DNA of 5,103 nucleotides from an uncultured Clostridia bacterium (lineage in GTDB: Bacteria > Bacillota > Clostridia > Oscillospirales > Ruminococcaceae), in NCBI GenBank assembly GCA_947177545.1, contig CAMWVF010000119.1, forward strand, positions 1 to 5,103, given 5' to 3'. Each line of letters opens with the position of its first letter. Position 1 is the stretch's first letter. Below, one piece after another: positions 1-5,103 of the stretch. Position numbers and translations under genes: made by a program. The notes beneath the pieces were generated by a model. The model made no database searches. It had not been told where the DNA came from and saw only the letters and a list, made by a program, of their open reading frames with translations.

Positions 1-90
1 CCCCCCCTTTTTTTTTTTTTAATGATACGGCGACCACCGATATCTACTCGCGTAAGATAGTCGGCTGCGTCATATGTTTATAAGAGACAG
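1..90. other. Non-genomic sequencing adapter (Illumina P5 + Nextera read-1) with homopolymer tail
   Basis: Bases 21-49 match the Illumina P5 flow-cell oligo except at 41 and 48. Bases 50-57 (GCGTAAGA) sit where an 8-base i5 index belongs. Bases 58-90 match the Nextera transposase adapter, ending in the mosaic-end sequence TATAAGAGACAG, with mismatches at 59, 66, 73 and 78. Bases 1-20 are seven C then thirteen T. On the minus strand this reads poly-A then poly-G, which is what a two-colour Illumina instrument writes after running off the end of a short fragment. Adapter sequences are from memory. Real genomic DNA begins at 91. The apparent six-residue C-terminal tail (LSLINI) and stop codon of the reading frame that ends at 70 are encoded by adapter and should be ignored. 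Confidence 0.97.
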
Positions 91-957
91 GCCCTGAGTA
101 TGCCAGAACACGCCGCCTTTGCCGTCTGTTTCGACAGCTTTGGCTGTAGATCCAATAGCTTTTTTTACAGCAAAATACTGATGATAACCGCCGAGAATTT
201 TTATTTGCTCTGTCCCGTCATTTGAAAAGCAGATGAAATTTTTGATAATATCAAGGAAACGTTCTTTTTGAAAAATCCCCTCAAAAAAAGTGTCAAACTG
301 CGCGTGTTGAGTGTTTTCATAACTTCCGTCCGTGGTTTTCCAATCCATGAATCTGTCCTCTCCCGAGGTGATAGTTCCCGCCTTTGTGGTAAGCTGGTCG
401 CTGATAACGCAGATTGCATTATAAATAAACATCGAGGGAATATCCTGCATATAATTGCGAAGCTGTGTATATGCTTTTTCTGCGTCAGTTTCTTCTCTGG
501 ACGGGGATTTAAGCTCCATTATCACAACAGGCAGACCATTCAGAAAAATCAATATATCGGGACGCCTTGTGTCGTTTTCAACAAACGTCCACTGGTTTGA
601 AATAATAAAAGAATTATTGTTTACATTTTCAAAATCGACAAGATAAATTATGGTCGACTTTTGCTCTCCCTTTTCGGTATAGCGCACTTCTACGCCATTT
701 TGCAGATAGTCCGTAAAAACAGCATTTTTCTGCACAAGCTCGTTGTTTTCAAAGTTACGCAGTTTAAACAAGGCTTCCTTTACAGCGTCATAAGGCGCGC
801 CCTTGTTTATTCTGAAAAGGCTTTCTTCAAGCGCCTCCTCATACAGCGGCGAACGGAAATCACGCTCGATATTCGGGGCGTATATGTAGTCGTAGTTCAG
901 GCGGGTTTGGAACAGTTCTATTATGGCGTTTTCGTAGTTGGCTTCGGTGTAGGACAT
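91..957 (-). CDS. hsdR: Type I restriction enzyme R subunit HsdR, N-terminal part only (3' truncated by contig end)
   Basis: HsdR is the motor and nuclease subunit of a Type I restriction complex. It translocates DNA using ATP and cuts unmodified DNA at a distance. The 289 genuine residues hold the N-terminal nuclease domain. The PD-(D/E)xK core is visible as RPD with D134, then a hydrophobic strand and E148-L-K150 (MELKSP). A RecB-like QxxxY motif follows at Q165-Y169. The helicase domain begins around residue 255 (GGYHQYFAV), and the sequence stops inside Walker A: GGVFWHTQG at 281-289, where the family continues SGKS. Full-length HsdR is usually about 1000 residues, so roughly 70% is missing because the contig ends, not because the gene is broken. 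The ATG at 957 has a strong Shine-Dalgarno site (GGAGGTGAT, complement of 961-969). It lies 18 bp after the TIR gene stop, so the two are surely co-transcribed and perhaps translationally coupled. Confidence 0.95.
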
Positions 958-975
958 GAAATCACCTCCATGAAT

Positions 976-1644
976 TTATAGTTTTTGTATATCTAACTTG
1001 TACCCATTATTCTGCATTTCTTTTGCCAATGAAAGTTTGGCTTCTTCAATATTATCTTTAAATGGCATATATAATAAACCTTGAATATCTGACGGTGACT
1101 CCATATTCTCTGCTTGTGATAATAATATAGCAACTTTTCTTCTCCCGATTTTTGCAAGTAGCATTCCTAATTCTAAAACGACATTTTGACGTACTCTATA
1201 TTTTTTATTATCTTCATCATTTTTTGCATATCCTATATCATCAGGAGTAGCTAAAACAATTGCAAAATTAACTTGAGAAATATATTCTTCAAGTTTTTCG
1301 ATAACCGTTTGACCAGATGATACAAGCTGATCTAAAATCAATGGTTCTAAATCCCAACGTCTTAACAGAGCTTCTAATTGTGTTCGAGCATTATAATCGT
1401 GTCCATATACCACAAATACTTTATTATTTTGACAGTTATTGGATGCATTGTTAGTTTTAGAAAATAATGGGGAAACCTCATTAGTATTTTTCCCTTGAAA
1501 ACTTGTTTTGCCACTATCCCAACAGTTTATCAAACACCCATTACTCAATTTTAGTACAGTTGCTTTGTCATTACCGTTTCGTCCCTCACTTACTACGTTA
1601 AATCCATTTTGATTTAATACCTTTTTCACTTCTGTTACATTCAT
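976..1644 (-). CDS. TIR-domain (CAP12/Pycsar-type, PF10137-like) protein embedded in the hsd operon; predicted NAD+-degrading defence effector
   Basis: This 222-residue protein has two parts. Residues 75 to about 200 form a TIR-like fold of the type called 'nucleotide-binding protein containing TIR-like domain' or CAP12/Pycsar TIR. The diagnostic motifs are KVFVVYGHD (75-83), GQTVIEK (111-117), LATPDDIGY (131-139), VRQNVVLELG (151-160), a GRRKV strand start (167-171) and SPSDIQGLLY (183-192). By position, E158 in the QNVVLELG helix is the best candidate for the catalytic glutamate of TIR NADases. Residues 1-70 are a separate small domain with LKLSNG...SGKTSFQGKN (31-53). This recalls the TBP-like N-terminal domain of RNase HIII, from memory only. 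There is no signal peptide or membrane segment, so it should be cytoplasmic. The gene lies 46 bp after hsdS and 18 bp before hsdR. Sampled stretches are 25-35% GC, against about 50-60% in hsdM, which suggests separate acquisition. NADase activity and a link to restriction are inferences. Confidence 0.88.
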   Translation of the reverse strand: MNVTEVKKVLNQNGFNVVSEGRNGNDKATVLKLSNGCLINCWDSGKTSFQGKNTNEVSPLFSKTNNASNNCQNNKVFVVYGHDYNARTQLEALLRRWDLEPLILDQLVSSGQTVIEKLEEYISQVNFAIVLATPDDIGYAKNDEDNKKYRVRQNVVLELGMLLAKIGRRKVAILLSQAENMESPSDIQGLLYMPFKDNIEEAKLSLAKEMQNNGYKLDIQKL

Positions 1645-1652
1645 AATTAAAA

Positions 1653-1657
1653 CCTCC
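1653..1657 (-). promoter_or_regulatory. Ribosome binding site that fixes the TIR gene start
   Basis: GGAGG on the minus strand lies 8 nt upstream of the ATG at 1644. The longer open frame could start at a TTG at 1659, but that TTG overlaps the Shine-Dalgarno sequence itself (TTGGAGG) and has no ribosome site of its own. The ATG at 1644 is therefore preferred and the extra five residues (MEVLI) are not protein. Confidence 0.85.
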
Positions 1658-1666
1658 AAATAAAAA

Positions 1667-1701
1667 ATTATATTTTCACCGCTATGCCGCCTAAATTTTG
1701 A
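1667..1701 (-). promoter_or_regulatory. Possible weak internal promoter ahead of the TIR gene
   Basis: The 46-bp gap between hsdS and the TIR gene contains a perfect TATAAT (complement of 1667-1672). Transcription would start near 1660, just ahead of the GGAGG ribosome site. No good -35 box is found: the hexamer at the 17-bp spacing is TTTAGG (1690-1695), which matches only half the consensus, and there is no extended -10 TG. A perfect -10 in DNA this AT-rich can occur by chance, so this is a low-confidence call. Confidence 0.25.
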
Positions 1702-2899
1702 CCTTTGAAACGTCGATCTCGCCGTTCATCAGTTTGGGCAAGAGCGTGTCGCGGAGATTGGCAAGATAATGACTTTCTGTACGATTTGCGATAATAGCAT
1801 CATAGATGGGCTTTAATAAATTGTCTATTTGGGAATAATCAGCTACATTAGGAATGAAAACGACAGCTTTTGCTAATTCATTTCGCTTTATATGTCCCAT
1901 TGTAGTAGCCATATCGGCAGCAATATCTATAAAGTGGTTTAAATGAAATTTTGTCCATGAATAATAAAACCATTTTTCATATTTATTAGATATAACTTTA
2001 AACAAATGTTGATTTAAACCACATGTATCCCCACACCAAAAGTCAACCAACAAACTTCCCGACCATGAAAAAATGACATCACCATTTTTTACAATATAAT
2101 TGCTTGGTATGGACGGTGAACACAGTTCACTATTTGAATCACAAATTCCTTGACGCAGTTCCTTTATTTTAAGAACTGGCAGTCCAATTTCATTTTCTTT
2201 AGGTCTAAATTTCTGCATAGCAAGACCATTTATATAGTCTGCAATATCCAGCAATCCACTTGTTATCCAATTGCTTGGCATAACCCCACCAAACGGCTCA
2301 AAATCCACAAACCAAGACTTAAAAATCGCCTGAGCCTGCTGCTCTAAATTTTCATTTATCGCTGTATTTACAGCGATTTTATCATGTATTTTTTGCAAAA
2401 TCGCGATAATCTTTCTTTGTGAAGTTATATCAGGGATTTCAATGTCTATCTTCTGAAAAGTAGTAGAGGGGCGAGCCAATGCAGGCACACCTACTTGTGA
2501 AGCATTTGACAAGAGCTTATATTGTCCTGTACGGGTATGAAAGTAATAGACCATATATTCAGGAAGAACTTTATCATTGCACCGAACTTTAAATTGACTT
2601 TGGGAAATAACATATCTCTCGTATTTTGAATTTTGCGGAATTAAGACAATCTGTCCTAATGTTCCACGATGCGTGATAACAATATCACCACGGTAAGCAT
2701 TAGCCTTCTTCAAGGAATCAGCCTTTTCTTCGGTAACATATCGAAATGAATTCTCTTTAAGTTCATATCCTTCAAGATTACTACCGTTGAGAACAGGCAC
2801 ACCATCATCAACAAAGCATTCAACCTTTATGTTAGAACCGAACGGTCCCATTGATATTTCATCTATCAATTCGGATATAAAATGTGTTTCATATGTCAT
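1691..2899 (-). CDS. hsdS: Type I restriction-modification specificity subunit HsdS
   Basis: HsdS recognises the bipartite DNA target for both methylation and restriction and bridges HsdM and HsdR. The 402-residue protein shows the classic two-half layout. TRD1 spans about 1-155 (MGPFGSNI at 17-24, GDIVITHRGTLGQ at 71-83). A central conserved helical region follows (about 156-205, including NLEQQAQAIFKSWFVDFEPF at 184-203). TRD2 spans about 210-350 (PVLKIKELRQG at 241-251, GDVIFSWSGS at 273-282, GLNQHLFKV at 294-302). The C-terminal conserved helix ends in LANLRDTLLPKLMNGEIDVS (379-398). Length is normal for the family and both halves are intact. I chose the ATG at 2899, which gives an 11-bp overlap with the end of hsdM and leaves a G-rich site (GGGGG) about 9 nt upstream. 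A longer in-frame start at 2944 would add 15 uncharacteristic residues inside hsdM. The target sequence cannot be read from the protein by eye. The TRDs are AT-rich and the conserved regions less so, as expected for exchangeable TRDs. Confidence 0.95.
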   Translation of the reverse strand: MTYETHFISELIDEISMGPFGSNIKVECFVDDGVPVLNGSNLEGYELKENSFRYVTEEKADSLKKANAYRGDIVITHRGTLGQIVLIPQNSKYERYVISQSQFKVRCNDKVLPEYMVYYFHTRTGQYKLLSNASQVGVPALARPSTTFQKIDIEIPDITSQRKIIAILQKIHDKIAVNTAINENLEQQAQAIFKSWFVDFEPFGGVMPSNWITSGLLDIADYINGLAMQKFRPKENEIGLPVLKIKELRQGICDSNSELCSPSIPSNYIVKNGDVIFSWSGSLLVDFWCGDTCGLNQHLFKVISNKYEKWFYYSWTKFHLNHFIDIAADMATTMGHIKRNELAKAVVFIPNVADYSQIDNLLKPIYDAIIANRTESHYLANLRDTLLPKLMNGEIDVSKVKI

Positions 2900-4397
2900 A
2901 TCCAATCGCCCCCAATTTCTCCCTGATCTCATCTTCCAGCTCATGGGATTTCTTAAACATATCCGAAAGCTCAGAGGTCAGCCGCTGCATTTTCTCCTCA
3001 AAAGGCTCGCCGTCGTCCTCCTGCTCCTCAATTCCAACATACCGTCCAGGTGTAAGTATAAAGTCCTGCTTTGCTATGTCCTCGGTGGTTACCGCGGCGC
3101 AAAATCCCTTGACATCTTCAATCGTGCCGTTCTGAAATGCTGTAAATGTGTCCGCAAGCTTTGTAATATCTTCATCGGTAAAGTCACGGTGCTTGCGGTC
3201 AACCATATATCCCATTTTTCGCGCGTCTATAAAAAGCGTTCTGCCTGACTGCCTTTTGTTTTTTGTAATGAACCATAAAGTCACGGGAATTGTAACGCTG
3301 TAAAAAAGCTGCGTCGGCATTGCAACGATACCCTCAACAAGGTCGTCCTCAATAATTTTTCTGCGTATCTCTCCCTCGCCGCTTGACTGCGTGGAAAGCG
3401 CGCCGTTTGCCAGAACAAGACCTATTTTTCCATTCGGCGCAAGGTGATGTATCATATGCTGAATCCAAGCATAGTTGGCGTTTACCGCAGGAGGTACGCC
3501 GTATTTCCAACGCTTATCGTCACGGAGCTTGTCCTGTCCCCAGCTTGAAAGATTGAACGGAGGATTTGCCATAATAAAGTCCGCCTTTAGCGTCGGGTGC
3601 AAATCATTAAAAAACGTATCGGCGTGATATGAGCCGAAATTAGCGTCAATTCCGCGGATAGCCATATTCATTTTAGCCATTTTCCAAGTATCGGCATTGG
3701 ATTCTTGACCGTATACCGAAATACGGTCACGGTTTCCGCTGTGAGCCTCAACAAACTTTGCCGACTGTACAAACATACCTCCGCTTCCGCAGCACGGGTC
3801 GTATACACGGGAATTTTCATAAGGCTTCAGAATTTCAACAATAGTTCTTACAATACTTGACGGAGTGTAAAATTCGCCGCCCTTAACGCCCTCATGCGCC
3901 GCAAACTGAGCAATGCAGTATTCATATGTACGCCCCAGCAGATCCTTGCTGTTTTCGGTATCGTCCATATTCATGTTGTTTGTAAATATGTCCACCACAT
4001 CTCCCAAAACTCTTTTATCAAGGTCGGGATTGGCATAGTTTTTAGGCAAAACATTTTTAAGGGACTTATTTTCCGTCTCAATTTCTGTCATTGCATTGTC
4101 AATGACCGTTCCGATCTCGGGAGTATGCGCCGCCTCGGCAATAACATTCCACCGTGCTTTTTCGGGAACAAAAAATATATTATCGGCAGAATAAGCGTCA
4201 CGGTCGCCCTCAAAGCCGTCTCCCTCATTGACAAGTTTAAGGTAATGCTTTTCAAATGCGCTTGAAATGTACCGCAGAAAAATGAGTCCCACAATTACCT
4301 TTCTGTATTCAGCCGCAGGAATATGACCCCAAAGGACGCACGCCGCGTCCCATATTTGTTTTTCAAAGCCTATATTTGCGTTATTTTGTGCCGACAT
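2889..4397 (-). CDS. hsdM: Type I restriction-modification N6-adenine DNA methyltransferase subunit HsdM
   Basis: HsdM transfers a methyl group from S-adenosylmethionine to adenine N6 in the target chosen by HsdS, protecting host DNA. The 502-residue protein has an N-terminal helical HsdM_N domain (about 10-150, starting FEKQIWDAACVLWG at 11-24), then the methyltransferase fold. GEFYTPSSIV (174-183) precedes SAM-binding motif I, YDPCCGSGGMF (199-209). Catalytic motif IV is NPPF (278-281). A C-terminal helical tail (about 455-502) carries many charged residues and would contact HsdS. Length is typical and no motif is missing. The start at ATG 4397 is set by GGAGGAA (complement of 4404-4410) about 8 nt upstream. 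A longer TTG start at 4412 overlaps that ribosome site and is rejected. It is the first gene of the operon, transcribed from the promoter at 4438-4466. The coding sequence is GC-richer than hsdS TRDs or the TIR gene. Confidence 0.97.
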   Translation of the reverse strand: MSAQNNANIGFEKQIWDAACVLWGHIPAAEYRKVIVGLIFLRYISSAFEKHYLKLVNEGDGFEGDRDAYSADNIFFVPEKARWNVIAEAAHTPEIGTVIDNAMTEIETENKSLKNVLPKNYANPDLDKRVLGDVVDIFTNNMNMDDTENSKDLLGRTYEYCIAQFAAHEGVKGGEFYTPSSIVRTIVEILKPYENSRVYDPCCGSGGMFVQSAKFVEAHSGNRDRISVYGQESNADTWKMAKMNMAIRGIDANFGSYHADTFFNDLHPTLKADFIMANPPFNLSSWGQDKLRDDKRWKYGVPPAVNANYAWIQHMIHHLAPNGKIGLVLANGALSTQSSGEGEIRRKIIEDDLVEGIVAMPTQLFYSVTIPVTLWFITKNKRQSGRTLFIDARKMGYMVDRKHRDFTDEDITKLADTFTAFQNGTIEDVKGFCAAVTTEDIAKQDFILTPGRYVGIEEQEDDGEPFEEKMQRLTSELSDMFKKSHELEDEIREKLGAIGYDI

Positions 4398-4403
4398 TTG
4401 TGA

Positions 4404-4410
4404 TTCCTCC
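4404..4410 (-). promoter_or_regulatory. Ribosome binding site that fixes the hsdM start
   Basis: GGAGGAA on the minus strand is followed by a short spacer and the ATG at 4397. The alternative TTG at 4412 runs into this site (TTGGAGG) and so cannot use it. The first five residues of the longest open frame (MEESQ) should be dropped. Confidence 0.88.
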
Positions 4411-4437
4411 AAATTTTAGTTATAATAATTCATAATA

Positions 4438-4466
4438 ATTATATCATATTATTTGGCAAATTGCAA
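4438..4466 (-). promoter_or_regulatory. Sigma-70/SigA-type promoter of the hsd operon
   Basis: Reading the minus strand there is TTGCAA (-35, 4461-4466), a 17-bp spacer, then TATAAT (-10, complement of 4438-4443). A TG one base before the hexamer gives an extended -10 (TGaTATAAT). Transcription should start near 4431, leaving a leader of about 34 nt before the hsdM ATG that includes the ribosome site. No inverted repeat resembling a controller-protein operator overlaps the boxes, so expression looks constitutive. That last point is inference. Confidence 0.8.
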
Positions 4467-4523
4467 CATAAATTTACACATTTAATTACATTTTTAGGAA
4501 ATGCATCACAATATTTGAATATG

Positions 4524-4556
4524 ACAAAAGTCGGTATCTCGTTTGATACCGACTTA
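4524..4556 (-). terminator. Hairpin terminator after the 94-residue acidic protein gene
   Basis: A perfect 11-bp inverted repeat (4528-4538 with 4545-4555, AAGTCGGTATC and its complement) encloses a 6-nt loop. In the direction of the upstream gene it begins 5 nt after the TAA stop and is followed by TTTTGTCAT, a short and imperfect U-tract. It separates the 94-residue gene from the hsd promoter, so the hsd operon is an independent unit. The U-tract is weak, so some readthrough is possible. Confidence 0.72.
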
Positions 4557-4560
4557 AGTT

Positions 4561-4845
4561 TTATACTATTATATTAGAAAGGCTTTCAAGAGCGTTCTTA
4601 ATTTCACTGACAAGCCTTGCCGTCTCCCTGTCATAATCGGAATAATAATCCTCGTCCTCGTCGTCATCTTCTTCGGGAACATCTCCGATATAATCAAGCA
4701 TTTCATTAAGGCATATTGTGAGTGCTTCTTTAATACCATTCGCAAGATTTGGGCTTTCCTCGGCAGTTTCAGCAATGTACTCCTGAAACGCTCCGCAGGT
4801 ATAGTCAAGCTGCTCGGCGGTCAAATCTTCCAAAAACGCTTCCAT
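4561..4845 (-). CDS. Small, highly acidic protein of unknown function
   Basis: I do not recognise this 94-residue protein. Residues 1-55 look helical (FLEDLTAEQLDYTCGAFQEYI, 4-24; then IKEALTICLNEMLDYIGD, 38-55). They are followed by a run of nine consecutive acidic residues (58-66), YYSDYDRE (67-74) and a last helix (75-94). I count 27 Asp/Glu and only 4 Lys/Arg, a net charge near -23. There is no signal peptide or membrane segment. The ATG at 4845 has no visible Shine-Dalgarno site and no promoter, and it overlaps the 3' end of the upstream oxidoreductase fragment by 41 bp in another frame. An in-frame TAA lies three codons upstream. The gene ends 5 nt before a hairpin terminator, which supports it being a real transcribed 3' end. 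It may be the remaining C-terminal part of a longer gene whose 5' end was lost at the junction near 4845, or a complete small gene translated by coupling. Confidence 0.6.
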   Translation of the reverse strand: MEAFLEDLTAEQLDYTCGAFQEYIAETAEESPNLANGIKEALTICLNEMLDYIGDVPEEDDDEDEDYYSDYDRETARLVSEIKNALESLSNIIV

Positions 4846-5103
4846 GTTTGTTTATAAAAGGGAAATGGGTCGTAACAATTATTTTGTCCGCATGGATTTT
4901 ACCGCCGTTTGTAACAGCCGTTGTACCTATCATTTCCCGAACGAAGGTATGCTCGTAAATATTCAAATCTTTTGCAATTGAAAAAAGAAATTTCAGCGGG
5001 TGGAATTGCGCCTGAGTTTTGAAGCAAACCTCTCCGGCAACATTTATCTGAAGCGGCAGATGTTTGGCAAACACAGCGTCATAACCGATTTTGGAAAGAG
5101 CGT
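4805..5103 (-). pseudogene. FAD-dependent oxidoreductase (DAO-like) fragment, 5' partial at window edge and apparently 3' truncated
   Basis: The frame is open to the window edge and gives 98 residues before a TGA at 4805-4807. Motifs such as FAKHLPLQINVAGEV, QAQFHPLKFLFSIAK, NIYEHT, TNGGKIHADKIIVTTHFPF and INKHG are familiar from the middle of DAO-type FAD oxidoreductases of Firmicutes, which are normally 400-500 residues. After INKHG the family would continue for some 200 more residues (substrate and FAD-binding parts). Here it breaks into a low-complexity, Arg-rich tail (SVFGRFDRRAA) and stops. I therefore read it as the remnant of a gene cut by a deletion or insertion, with the homology breakpoint at roughly 4840-4860. 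An assembly chimera at this point, or frameshift, are alternatives. Family identification is from memory of the motifs; the 5' part lies outside the window. Confidence 0.6.

Larger units (their letters stand above)
4413..4560. other. AT-rich intergenic region between the acidic-protein gene and hsdM
   Basis: These 148 bp hold the terminator of the upstream gene on the left-reading strand and the hsd promoter. Between them, at about 4467-4523, is AT-rich sequence in which I see no open frame, repeat or RNA structure. Confidence 0.7.

Noticed and set aside
661..981. Plus-strand open frame of 106 residues opposite hsdR
   Set aside because: It is antisense to the HsdR nuclease domain, spans the hsdR start and has no recognisable protein features.
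1645..1659. Extended TTG start for the TIR gene
   Set aside because: The TTG overlaps the GGAGG ribosome site; the ATG at 1644 has correct spacing to that site.
958..1690. Target-site duplications or inverted ends flanking the TIR gene, as for an insertion element
   Set aside because: I compared the hsdS-TIR and TIR-hsdR junctions and saw only the shared GGAGG ribosome sites; no duplicated target or terminal inverted repeat is visible.
2900..2944. Extended start for hsdS (15 more residues)
   Set aside because: The extra residues (MSWKMRSGRNWG...) do not look like an HsdS N-terminus and would require a long overlap with hsdM.
2787..3248. Plus-strand open frame of 153 residues opposite hsdM and hsdS
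   Set aside because: It lies antisense to the strongly conserved C-terminal part of HsdM and the N-terminus of HsdS, has no clear ribosome site and no recognisable motif; it is a by-product of codon use on the other strand.
4528..4555. Hairpin as an operator or controller-protein binding site for the hsd operon
   Set aside because: It lies over 60 bp upstream of the -35 box and directly after the stop codon of the preceding gene, so a terminator is the simpler reading; no controller-protein gene is present.

Overview
The window is one end of an assembled contig. It carries a Type I restriction-modification (hsd) operon on the minus strand, with a TIR-domain protein gene inserted between hsdS and hsdR. 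Perfect or near-perfect GGAGG ribosome sites, a textbook extended -10 promoter, AT-leaning intergenic DNA and the flavour of HsdM/HsdR suggest a low-to-mid GC Firmicute, probably a gut or rumen Clostridia member. That taxonomic placement is inference.

Layout, read in the direction of transcription (right to left). At 5103-4805 is a 5'-partial fragment of an FAD-dependent oxidoreductase whose family homology stops abruptly near 4845. A small, extremely acidic 94-residue protein of unknown function follows (4845-4561) and ends at a hairpin terminator (4528-4555). Next comes a clear promoter (TTGCAA, 17 bp, TGaTATAAT). It is followed by hsdM (4397-2889), hsdS (2899-1691, overlapping hsdM by 11 bp), the TIR gene (1644-976) and hsdR (957 to 91, truncated). 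Bases 1-90 are not genomic. They are a P5/Nextera adapter with index, preceded by the complement of a poly-A/poly-G read tail. Genuine hsdR sequence therefore ends at base 91, just as the Walker A motif begins.

How the genes work together. HsdM and HsdS form the modification enzyme, and HsdR adds DNA translocation and cleavage. The TIR protein has the hallmarks of the CAP12/Pycsar-type TIR family (TIR_2-like, PF10137), whose studied members degrade NAD+ in anti-phage defence. The gene order M-S-effector-R is the same as in the E. coli prr locus, where the PrrC anticodon nuclease sits between hsdS and hsdR and is unleashed when a phage disables restriction. The most interesting hypothesis here is that the TIR protein is a back-up suicide effector guarding, or guarded by, the Type I enzyme. 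The TIR gene is much more AT-rich than hsdM or most of hsdR, which fits later acquisition as a module. No mobile-element genes, CRISPR arrays, tRNAs or rRNAs were seen.
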